From contig CANFLJ010000006.1 of the NCBI GenBank assembly GCA_947447815.1, positions 1-17,206 of the forward strand: a stretch of 17,206 nucleotides of DNA, written 5' to 3'. Each line of letters begins with the position of its first letter. The stretch's first letter is position 1. Below the pieces are notes generated by a model. It made no database searches. It had not been told where the DNA came from and saw nothing but the letters and a program-made list of their open reading frames with translations. The DNA is from Chitinophagaceae bacterium. Lineage in GTDB: Bacteria > Bacteroidota > Bacteroidia > Chitinophagales > Chitinophagaceae. Positions 1 to 8,300 of the stretch are shown piece by piece. The position numbers and the translations under genes were made by a program.

Positions 1-189
1 ACTTTAAAGATTATTGAGGTAGGAACTGGTAAAGTGTTACAAACTGAAACAATTAATTCCAGCATTGGAAGTAATCAGGTAATGGTTACTTTAAATAAAG
101 CAATAGGTAGTACTAAGAATTATGTTGTTACCTTACAAGGAGATTACACAAAGTATGATCTTCAGAATATCGTAATCATGAGAAACTAG
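1..189 (+). CDS. C-terminal fragment of a T9SS-sorted surface protein (5' end outside window)
   Basis: The frame is open from base 1 to a TAG at 187-189, giving 62 residues; the start lies outside the window. The sequence is a clear paralogue of the extreme C-terminus of the giant protein at 5319-13037. From the shared GTGK onward about 35 of 55 residues match, and the stretch VVTLQGDYTKYDLQ is identical, followed by (N/K)IVI and a short basic or polar tail. This is the layout of a type A T9SS C-terminal sorting domain, which is removed after passage across the outer membrane. The usual YPNP opening of that domain would lie upstream of the window. The protein is probably another large exported or surface-anchored protein; its passenger cannot be seen. 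A strong hairpin terminator follows 14 bases after the stop. Confidence 0.8.
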   Translation, partial: TLKIIEVGTGKVLQTETINSSIGSNQVMVTLNKAIGSTKNYVVTLQGDYTKYDLQNIVIMRN

Positions 190-203
190 AGATTCCTCTT
201 GCA

Positions 204-241
204 AAAACAAAAAGGCTACCAGTAGGTAGCCTTTTTGTTTT
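204..241 (+). terminator. Rho-independent terminator after the partial surface-protein gene
   Basis: A perfect inverted repeat has arms at 204-220 and 225-241 (17 bp) around the loop AGTA. The GC core is GGCTACC/GGTAGCC, with an A-run on the left and a T-run on the right. The T-run follows the stem on both strands, so the hairpin could work in either direction. Its core resembles the terminator after the giant gene (13060-13089, GGCTGCC/GGCAGCC). Confidence 0.9.
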
Positions 242-279
242 AATATTGCAGCAGCCCTATCAGTATATAATACATTGGT

Positions 280-1347
280 ATGCATAAAATATCTACAATA
301 CAATCATTGTTTGTTTTTTTTACTATTGTCGTTTTTTTTATATCATCCTGTAATAGTAATAATAGCCCCAAAGATGCCCTTACTAAAAAGGAACAACTGG
401 GACGTTATCTTTTTTTCGATACCAGATTATCACTCAATGGTACTAAGTCTTGCGCAAGTTGTCATAGCAACAAAATGTATTTCAGCGATGGATATCGAAA
501 AAGCATTACCTCTTTGGGCGAAAATGTACCCCACAATGCACCTACCCTTATCAACAGTAAATTTTTGCATTATTACGATTGGGCCAATCCGGCAGCCAAT
601 AGTTTTGCTATCCAAATTAAGCGACCACTCTATGGTAATCATCCTATAGAACTAGGGCTGGATAAAAGTATAATTGGTTTACAAAGAGTATTTTCCAGCG
701 ATAGTATATATAGTACGTTGTTCAAAGCTGTATATGGAATCAAGGATTCTTTATTCACCTTATCACAAATAGAAGAAGCCATTGTGGCCTACGAAAACAG
801 ATTAATTTCTTTTTCAGCCCCTTTTGATAATGGGAAAATGGATGAAGATGCACAAAAAGGATTTACATTATTTAAAGGCGCAAAACTAAACTGCGCCAAA
901 TGTCATCCCCCTCCCTATTTTACGTTGGCGTCTACCTCTATTAATATAGATAGTGTTTACAGTAATACAGGACTATATAATCTAGATAATAAGAATCAAT
1001 ATCCTTCGGATGATATTGGACTGATGACGTATTCAAAAAGGGTTACCGACAATGGCAAATTTAAAATTCCAACACTCCGAAATGTAATGCAAACCGCACC
1101 CTACATGCACGATGGCAGTGTAAATACTATTGAGGAAGTTATAGATATTTATGCCCGTGGTGGTAGGGAAATAAACTATGGAAAGTATAAAGGAGATGGA
1201 AAAAACAACCAACTGAAAAATAAACTGATTACAGGGTTTGATTTAACCCAACAAGAAAGGAAAGAACTCCTCAGCTTTCTAAATTCTTTAACTGATACTT
1301 CCATTTTGACGAATAAGATTTTTCAAAATCCATTTAGTAATCAATAA
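280..1347 (+). CDS. Di-heme cytochrome c peroxidase / MauG-family lipoprotein
   Basis: This 355-residue protein has two c-type haem motifs: CASCH at residues 58-62 and CAKCH at 205-209. Each sits in a haem domain of the bacterial di-haem peroxidase (CCP/MauG/MbnH) superfamily. Family landmarks are LGRYLFFDTRLS before haem 1, NAPTLIN at 86-92, Gln112 and Glu124 in the position of the conserved Q...P...E of the peroxidatic site, TLRNV before the second-domain ligand, and PYMHDGS around Met276. In CCPs that Met is the distal ligand of the high-potential haem; from memory MauG itself has Tyr there, so this protein looks more CCP-like at the haem. The N-terminus is a lipoprotein signal with lipobox ISSC (Cys24), so it should be anchored in the periplasm. 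The family reduces H2O2 or uses it to oxidise Tyr/Trp of partner proteins. It is followed after 60 bp by the quinoprotein-like gene. An overlapping +2-frame open stretch at 275-649 is a shadow. Confidence 0.9.
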   Translation: MHKISTIQSLFVFFTIVVFFISSCNSNNSPKDALTKKEQLGRYLFFDTRLSLNGTKSCASCHSNKMYFSDGYRKSITSLGENVPHNAPTLINSKFLHYYDWANPAANSFAIQIKRPLYGNHPIELGLDKSIIGLQRVFSSDSIYSTLFKAVYGIKDSLFTLSQIEEAIVAYENRLISFSAPFDNGKMDEDAQKGFTLFKGAKLNCAKCHPPPYFTLASTSINIDSVYSNTGLYNLDNKNQYPSDDIGLMTYSKRVTDNGKFKIPTLRNVMQTAPYMHDGSVNTIEEVIDIYARGGREINYGKYKGDGKNNQLKNKLITGFDLTQQERKELLSFLNSLTDTSILTNKIFQNPFSNQ

Positions 1348-1407
1348 AAAATTAATTTCGCCTATATATTTTTAAATAATTGAATTTTTAATTGCACAAT
1401 TTTATAT

Positions 1408-3204
1408 ATGAACCGTTCCTTTATTAAGAATTTCAAACAACTATACTGCAATATCATTCTTATCATTTCCATTACTGTATCGTTATTGACAATTTCCTGT
1501 AATAATCCAAAAAACAAGCCTGAAGTTATCAATCCGGAAATACAAAATGCAGTTGAAACTGTTCTTCTGGAAGATTCCAGTGTAGCCATGTTGCCTGTAA
1601 TGGAAAAAAGAATTCAGCTTATTAAAGCTGCATTAGCTAATAAGACCCCAATTATATTGTTGGACTCTTTAGAACCAAGAGCAAGTCAGGCCCAAAAAAT
1701 AGCTATTAATGATCCTAAATTTTGTGAGAACCTATTCGACAAAAAATCCCATAGGCCATTTAGAAATGAGATTTTTAATGTTTATGAAGCTCGTCCACAA
1801 GAAGTACCCGGCGAGTTGCAGGCTCAGAATGTATACAAAGTAGAAATGTATAATTACGCATTGAATTTAACCACTACTGCCTTTGTAAACCTGAACATTG
1901 GAAAATTGGTATCCGTTACCAACTTCCCTTCTAGCCAGCCAGACATCCCTGCGTATTTAAAAAATATAGCCATGCAGATTGCTGTTAATAATCCACAGGT
2001 AATTAAGGCATTGGGATATCAACCTTCTGAAAAACAGGCCTTGATGGCAAATACAAAAACTGCTTTGAATAATACGAAATGCGAAAGAAGCCTTCACCTA
2101 TGTGTTGCTCCAACCTTTATAAAAAATGACAAAGCATTATGGGCAATAGTAGATTTAACAGACTACAAAATTGTAGGTATCCGCTGGACTAATGTAGGCA
2201 CCACCGCTGGGGCAAGCACAAACATTAGTGAAAGAAAACTGAAGTTTGATAAAATAATGGAATGTTATTGTAAAAAAGTAACGCACCTGGAAAAATACAA
2301 CTGGAAGTTGAATTATGTAATTACAACCAGTGATGGTATGAGAATTTCAGAAGTCTCTTACAATAATAAACAAGTGGTAAATAATGCCAAGATTGTAGAC
2401 TGGCATGTAGGCTATAGCAATACAGATGGCTTTGGTTATAGTGATGCCGTAGGTTGTCCTGAATTCAGTCAAGCAGCAGTTGTAGCAGAATCCGACCCAA
2501 GAGTAAGTGAAATAGTAGAAGAAGGTAAAACAATTGGCTTTGCCCTGGAACAAACATTTTGTAGCAAACAATGGCCTCTACCATGCAACTACAACTATCT
2601 GCAAAGATTTGAATTTTATAATGATGGTAGATTTAGAACTGCGGGTGCTAGTTTAGGCAGAGGATGTGGCAATAACGGTACTTATCGCCCGGTATTTCGC
2701 ATTGCATTTACTGGTAACAACAACAGTTTCTACGAATGGAACAACAACAACTGGAAGCCATGGGATAAAGAACAATGGAAACTACAAACTGCATCCAGCA
2801 CCTATACCTCAGAAGGATATCAATTTAAAATTGCGGATGAAAAAGGAGTTGGTTATTATCTGGAGCCTGGCAGAGGTCAGTTTAAAGATGGAGGAAGAGG
2901 AGATAACGCATATGTATTTATTACCAAACAGCATTATGATAAAGAAGAAGGAGAAAAAGATCTGGTAACCATAGGCCCTTGCTGTAATATAGATTACAGA
3001 CAAGGACCTGAGAAATTTATTGATGCTAGCCCTGAAAACGTACAGAATACCGATTTTGTATTATGGTATGTGCCGCAGATGAAAAATGATGATACCAAAG
3101 GCAGAGAATACTGCTGGGCAGAAAGTTATCTGGAAAATGGTGTATATAAAACAAAAATATACCCTTGTATGGGAGGACCAATGTTTGTTCCGATAAAGAA
3201 ATAA
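1408..3204 (+). CDS. Putative divergent copper amine oxidase-like lipoprotein without copper ligands
   Basis: This 598-residue protein has a lipoprotein signal (membrane segment about 15-30, lipobox TISC, Cys31). I read it as a remote homologue of copper amine oxidases from an ordered series of motifs. These are a YNYALN...DIPAYLK segment (148-184) like the N-terminal domains; YSD near 344-346 like the catalytic-base loop; NYNYLQRFEFYNDG (394-407) like the TPQ motif N-Y-D-Y...DG; VFRIAF (429-434) like the SFRLDF strand; FITKQHYDKEE (504-514); ENVQNTDFVLWYV (543-555) like the E-x-I-x-N-T-D-I-V-L-W-Y strand; and a final YPCMGGPMF. The two His of the HxH copper site and the third His after the VLWY strand are all absent: there is no His at 397-508 and none after 509. 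The mature chain has 13 Cys besides the lipid-bearing one, including Cys385 and Cys393 beside the NY motif. Function is unknown. It may be a pseudoenzyme, or carry a different cofactor made with help from the neighbouring di-haem protein. The CDS is certain; the family call is moderate. Confidence 0.65.
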   Translation: MNRSFIKNFKQLYCNIILIISITVSLLTISCNNPKNKPEVINPEIQNAVETVLLEDSSVAMLPVMEKRIQLIKAALANKTPIILLDSLEPRASQAQKIAINDPKFCENLFDKKSHRPFRNEIFNVYEARPQEVPGELQAQNVYKVEMYNYALNLTTTAFVNLNIGKLVSVTNFPSSQPDIPAYLKNIAMQIAVNNPQVIKALGYQPSEKQALMANTKTALNNTKCERSLHLCVAPTFIKNDKALWAIVDLTDYKIVGIRWTNVGTTAGASTNISERKLKFDKIMECYCKKVTHLEKYNWKLNYVITTSDGMRISEVSYNNKQVVNNAKIVDWHVGYSNTDGFGYSDAVGCPEFSQAAVVAESDPRVSEIVEEGKTIGFALEQTFCSKQWPLPCNYNYLQRFEFYNDGRFRTAGASLGRGCGNNGTYRPVFRIAFTGNNNSFYEWNNNNWKPWDKEQWKLQTASSTYTSEGYQFKIADEKGVGYYLEPGRGQFKDGGRGDNAYVFITKQHYDKEEGEKDLVTIGPCCNIDYRQGPEKFIDASPENVQNTDFVLWYVPQMKNDDTKGREYCWAESYLENGVYKTKIYPCMGGPMFVPIKK

Positions 3205-3212
3205 TCTTATTT

Positions 3213-4154
3213 ATGAAATATATTGTCAAACTTATTACGATTATTTATTGTTTAGTTGCAGTTGCAGGTTGCTCTTCGGGAATGACGGAAGAAGAAATAA
3301 CCGGAATAGGATTAACCCCCTGTCGTAATCCTGCCCTTTTTATAAAGAATGTAGGATTCAATCCTGCCAGAACAGCGTTTTCTACTACCGAATTAAATTA
3401 TACAGGAGTAGCATTGGTAGAATTGCCACAAAATCCTAATGACAAAATAAACAGAAGGGTATGGCAGGATTCTTCCTGGAAACTGTTTGGACATATGGCA
3501 TCGTTGACAACTGATGAAAATGGTAGCGCTTATACAGCACCAATTCCCTTAGTAAACAATTTAGATGTTCCAGTATCCGAGTTAAACAACATATACAAAA
3601 TAGACTATATCACGGGTAAGATGGCGTTGTTCTGCCAACTACCTAAACCAAAAATATCAAATGATATTGTTCCTTTTGGAGTGCTTGGAGTATATTACGA
3701 TTGTCATGGGAAAAAACTCTACGCAGCCAGCATTTCAGGTAGCTCCAGAGATCAAGAAAAGGGTGTTATATATGTTATAGACATTAATACTGCTAAAATA
3801 ATAGACCAATTAGAAGGATACGATGCAGCTGGCTTATTTGTTGGGGGCAATACGGGTGAAAAAAGATTATATTTCGGAGGACTTAGAAAATCCAATATTT
3901 ATTCTGTAGAGTTGAATAAAGAAGGAAAATTTAAAAATGCAAAAGTTACCACGGAGTTCTCGCTTGAACAGCTGGGACCTAGAGGAAATGACAAAGCAAG
4001 AAGAATACGTTACGACAAACTCGGAAATCTAGTAATTCAGGGAGTAGAATTTGACTATTCTTTAGCCGCTCAATCAAATAGAAACGAAACTACTTATCAA
4101 TTTAACTTTAATGAAGAAGAAAAGAAGTGGAAATTTTATAAAATAATGTTTTAG
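3213..4154 (+). CDS. Putative beta-propeller lipoprotein of unknown function
   Basis: I chose the ATG at 3213, giving 313 residues. It begins a proper lipoprotein signal (MKYIVK, hydrophobic stretch, lipobox VAGC, Cys20) and lies 8 bp after the previous stop. An in-frame ATG at 3165 would run through the end of the upstream gene and place extra residues before the signal. The mature protein has recurring short strand patterns typical of propeller blades: IYKIDYITGKMALF, KKLYAASIS, GVIYVIDINTAKII, KRLYFGGLRKSNIYSVEL, and a closing YQFNFNEEEKKWKFYKI. It looks like a six- or seven-bladed SMP-30/NHL/quinoprotein-like fold, but I recognise no catalytic set. The tight spacing to the quinoprotein-like gene implies co-transcription and a shared role in the periplasm. 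The name of the fold is inference; the product should be called hypothetical. Confidence 0.75.
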   Translation: MKYIVKLITIIYCLVAVAGCSSGMTEEEITGIGLTPCRNPALFIKNVGFNPARTAFSTTELNYTGVALVELPQNPNDKINRRVWQDSSWKLFGHMASLTTDENGSAYTAPIPLVNNLDVPVSELNNIYKIDYITGKMALFCQLPKPKISNDIVPFGVLGVYYDCHGKKLYAASISGSSRDQEKGVIYVIDINTAKIIDQLEGYDAAGLFVGGNTGEKRLYFGGLRKSNIYSVELNKEGKFKNAKVTTEFSLEQLGPRGNDKARRIRYDKLGNLVIQGVEFDYSLAAQSNRNETTYQFNFNEEEKKWKFYKIMF

Positions 4155-4498
4155 AACTGTTTAATAATTCATTGGAATTTGTTTTTCTAAGCAGATAGTT
4201 TTAGATAAATTATTAAGGTGATAAAATTGATTTTGTAATTTTTTAATTTAGTAACTAAAACTAATATGACTATTCGTAATAAAAACAATGCTTAGTTTAA
4301 AATATAATTCAATATTAAACTTGGAACACTTTTACCATGTAAAATGTTTTATTTTTAAATAATCCAACCGAAATTACTCTTAAGAAATTCAAAGTAAATA
4401 TATTATTATTTCAAATTTAAGGTTAACGTTTTGTTAATTAAAATATAATGAGAAATTATTTTCCAAATTATTTTAATTTTTTTATAATTAATAAAGGC

Positions 4499-4519
4499 AA
4501 AAAGACAATTGTCATTTTT
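4499..4519. promoter_or_regulatory. Palindrome GACAATTGTC flanked by A- and T-runs
   Basis: A perfect 10-bp palindrome (4504-4513) is preceded by five A and followed by A plus five T. It could be an operator or a weak hairpin. In a sequence this AT-rich, chance is a real alternative. Confidence 0.2.
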
Positions 4520-4722
4520 CATCTAAAATCATACATTCCCATTAGTATTTATGTTTTGTAGAGATGACTATAAAACCCAATAAATACAAGGATTTCAATG
4601 AATTTTAAAATACCCATTGTATAATATTATTTATATATACGTATCATTATATGAAAAGTGATTGTATTAGTAAATGAATGCGCTATGTAGTATTTTTACT
4701 ATATTATATGTTATTTAAAGGT

Positions 4723-4753
4723 TTTGAAATATGAAATTATTGATATTCATTTG
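4723..4753 (+). promoter_or_regulatory. Candidate Bacteroidota-type promoter for the small secreted protein
   Basis: TTTG at 4723-4726 is followed after 19 bp by TTCATTTG at 4746-4753. This matches the known Bacteroidota -33 TTTG / -7 TAnnTTTG pattern with one mismatch in the -7 box. Transcription would begin about 30 bp before the ATG at 4791. Recognition is by eye only. Confidence 0.35.
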
Positions 4754-4790
4754 CAAAACCAATAATTTAAAGTCATACAACTAATTAACT

Positions 4791-5183
4791 ATGAAAATGA
4801 AACTTAAAAATTTTCTTGCACTTATTATTGTAACATTAATAGCTATTAATAGTTACAGTCAAACTGCAGGTTCTGTTGTTTTATCTGCTCAAGATAAGCA
4901 AAACAGTAAAACGTTTATTAAATCCAAAGGGAAAAACCGCTTAGTAGTTTTTAATCAGTTAAAAAACCTGATTAAAACAAATGCAGAACTTATCTACAGC
5001 AAAACAAAGTTTGCACTAACTACTCAACAAGAAGTAATTGTATTGTTAGGTCAGCCTGACAAAAAAACATCTCCTTACACTTTTGAATACAATTTGGATT
5101 CAAACGGAAAGGGTTGCTTGGTAGTCATTAGTTTTAACGAAAATGGTGAAGCTCTAAATTGTTCCGTTTACGATTGCAATTAA
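4791..5183 (+). CDS. Small secreted protein with BamE/SmpA-like motif
   Basis: This 130-residue protein has a clear Sec signal peptide (MKMKLKNFLALIIVTLIAINSYSQ, probable cleavage after SYS, before Gln24), typical of Bacteroidota exported proteins. A second ATG two codons downstream is possible. The C-terminal half contains LTTQQEVIVLLGQPDKKT followed by YTFEYNLDSNGKGCLVVISF. This resembles the 'T..EV..LLG.P' helix plus beta-hairpin of the SmpA/OmlA (BamE) fold, which is used by many small periplasmic proteins for binding. Two Cys near the end (NCSVYDC) could form a disulfide. It lies 135 bp before the giant adhesin gene on the same strand, so it may be an accessory to it, but no terminator or overlap proves linkage. 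Specific function is unknown. Confidence 0.75.
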   Translation: MKMKLKNFLALIIVTLIAINSYSQTAGSVVLSAQDKQNSKTFIKSKGKNRLVVFNQLKNLIKTNAELIYSKTKFALTTQQEVIVLLGQPDKKTSPYTFEYNLDSNGKGCLVVISFNENGEALNCSVYDCN

Positions 5184-5318
5184 GCTATCCAAAAAACACT
5201 CTTAATTTCTATTCTTTTTCAAAGAATCTGGAAAAGGAGTGATAAAATAGTTAACACTATCATTAATTAAGTCTAGTCCGAAATCTCTATTATAATTTAA
5301 ATTAAAAACTCTTTTATT

Positions 5319-8300
5319 ATGAACAATTGTTCTACAATAAAGAAAAGCAACAAATATGCACTATTAGCAATATTGTTGTTTCTATCATTTGCATTTAATC
5401 AGGTAAAAGCTCAAAGCCTTACCATTGAACAAGCTTTTACTTCTGGTTGTTATTTCAACAGTGGCACAAGTAAAACAACCATCAGTGTTCAAGTAGGTTG
5501 GACAGGTGCATCAAGTGGTGATTTAATTACGGTTCAATTGGATGGGTCCTCTACCCGTTTAATTCATCCGCAATCTATGTATGATCCTGGTATTGGATCT
5601 TCAGTAGCAGGACCAATGGTTACTCCTCAAGTAGTAGCTTTTGAAATTAATGCAGATGGCGCAAACCATACTGTATCTGCTGTATTAAGTGGTAGTCATA
5701 ATGCTACTGCTTCTTCTGTTGTTGTTTCTGCCCCTTCTCCATGTATTCCATTAGCTTGTAGTGGTAATAGTCTTGGAGGTATGGTGTATTTTGACAACAA
5801 TGCAAATGGTTCTCGTGAAGCAGGAGAAATTAAAGGTATTGCTGGTGTTTTAGTTACTGTTTTTGATGTAACAGGAAATACCTATACTACAACTTCTGAT
5901 GCGTCAGGATTGTATGCGTTTACTTCAATTCCTGTTGCTAACTATCCAGTTCGTGTTGAATTTTCTAATTGGCCAGCTTCAGTACAAGGTTATTCTGGTG
6001 CTTCTTTAAATGGAAATAAATCAAGTGTTAGATTTGTATCTACACCTACTTGTACTTTAGATTGTGGTGGTGTAAATCCATTAAATTATTCTCAATCTAA
6101 TCCACCGGTATTTAGTAATCTATATACCAACAATGATCCACTTGCAGGTGGTTCAGCAGGCACTACAAAATGTTTAATAGTTCACGATTACAATGACAAT
6201 AGTGATCAATCTGAAACAACAGTAGCTAATTCTAGTGAAATTGGTTCTGTATGGTCAAAAACCTGGAATAAATATCATAAAAAACTTTTCATTGGTGCTT
6301 TCTTAAAAAGACACGTAGGATTGGGACCTATAGGCATTGGTGGTATTTATGCATTAGATTATTCAAATCCTGCATCTCCTTCTATATCAAACTTCTTAGA
6401 TGTAACTACTATAGGAATTAATGTTGGTCAGTCTTCAGTTCCTTCAAACTTTGATAGAGGCTTAGATGCATCTAAATCAAATCCCAATGCTGATGCTTCT
6501 GTATTTGGTTTAGTAGGTAAAGCGGGAATTGGTAATATGGATTTATCAGATGATGGCAACACTTTATACTTCATGAACCTTTATGACAATAAAGTATATG
6601 CAATTGATATTACGGCATATTTAACCAGTGGAACTACTCCAACTGCCGCTAATGTTACATCATACTCAGTTCCTGATCCAGGATGTACTAACGGTACTTA
6701 TCATGCGTTTGCATTAAAAGTATACAGCGGTAAATTATATGTTGGTTTGGTTTGTGATGGTTCTACCGGTACTAAATCTAACATGGTTGCATTTGTAAAG
6801 GCACTTGATTTAACAACTTATTCTTGGAGTAATATTTTCGATTTCCCGCTTACGTATCCTAAAGGTTTCCCTGACCAAGGAGGGGCTTCCAATACAGGTT
6901 GGAATCCATGGAATGATGATATGAGTGTTGTAAGAAATGGAAGCGGTTCTGGTGCTATTTTATATCCTGTTCCAATTTTCTCTGATATCGAATTTGATTT
7001 GGATGGAACAATGGTTCTGGCATTCATGGATAGAACTTGTCATCAAATGGGTGTTAACAACTATGATAATGGAAATGGCACTATTTCAGGTGCTGCATTC
7101 GCAGGTGGTGATGTTTTAAGAGCATTTTATTCAAATGGTGCTTATGTATTAGAAAATAATGCAAAAGCAGGTCCTAATACTGGTTGGGCTCCAAATAATA
7201 ACCAAGGTCCTGGTTTTGGAGAATTCTATAATGATAATATAGAAGGTGGTGTACATTACCACACAGAAATGGTAACAGGCGGTCTTACTTTATTACCTGG
7301 TTCTGGTGAAGTAATGGTTGGGATGGTAGATCCTAGTTACTATAAAGGTGGACCATTGTGGGCAAATGGAGTTAGAAGACTAAGTAATATTGATGGTTCC
7401 AAGAAAGGAGCAATGGCATATTATTCAGATGCGGGTATTGCTTCCTTTGGTAAAGCAAATGGAATGGGTGATATGGAATTAGCTACCGACAATATTTCTT
7501 ATATTGAAATAGGTAACTATGTATGGAATGATAAAAACCATGATGGTATTCAAACTCCTGGTGAAGATGGTATTCCTGGATTAATAATGGGATTATACAA
7601 TTCTACAACAGGGGCTTTAGTTGCCACCCACACTACCGATGCAAATGGTAACTATTACTTCTCTACTTTAAATGGAGATAATATACTACCTAATACTGCA
7701 TATTGTGTATTAGCGGGAGTTGGTCAATATAATTCTGCTGACAGTACATTTACTATCAATGGAACAAAATACAGAATCACTTTAAGTTTAACTGGTGAAG
7801 GTGCTAATCCAACGCTAAATGATAACAACTTCGATCATAATACTTTATCCAGTGCTTTAGGTGCAATGCTTGCTGGTTTACCTTCATACTGCCTTACAAC
7901 AGGTGCAGTTGGTTATGTAAATCATACTATTGATCTGGGCTTAAAACAATTACCTAGTCTTGGTGATACAGCTTGGTACGATGCTAATAGAAACGGTATT
8001 CAAGATGGTGGCGAAGCTCCAGTTACTAATCATTCAGTTACTTTAAAAGATTGTGCTGGATCAGTAATTAGCACAACAACAACTGATTCTCATGGTTTCT
8101 ATAAATTTAGTAACCTAGAACCAGGTGTTTCTTACAAAGTAACTTTCGCACCACTTTCAGGCTACACTCCTACTACTCAAGATGTAGGTTCTAATGATAG
8201 CACTGACAGTGATATAGATCCAGTAACATTAACCTCTCAATGTGTTTCTTTACATTATGATGAATTCAATCCAACTATTGACGCAGGTTTTGTTAATGGT

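Larger units (their letters stand above)
4155..4790. other. AT-rich intergenic region without recognisable genes
   Basis: These 636 bp are strongly A+T-rich, with many stops in every frame and no tRNA- or rRNA-like segment. I see no convincing hairpin terminator for the upstream lipoprotein cassette. The region holds a short palindrome at 4499-4519 and a candidate promoter at 4723-4753, both annotated separately. Nothing else is supportable. Confidence 0.6.

Noticed and set aside
275..649. Open frame of 124 codons overlapping the di-haem peroxidase gene
   Set aside because: It lies in another frame of a gene with two intact CxxCH motifs and a lipobox, and its own translation shows no family features.
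280..1347. Naming the di-haem protein mauG
   Set aside because: Superfamily membership is clear, but Met276 in PYMHDG is CCP-like, and there are no mau structural genes in the window, so a specific symbol is not justified.
3165..3212. Upstream in-frame start for the propeller-like lipoprotein
   Set aside because: It would overlap the end of the CAO-like gene and put 16 residues before a complete lipoprotein signal. The ATG at 3213 fits signal length and operon spacing.
5211..5227. Hairpin ATTCTTT-TTC-AAAGAAT after the small secreted protein as a terminator
   Set aside because: A 7-bp AT-only stem with a 3-base loop and no T-run is too weak to call.
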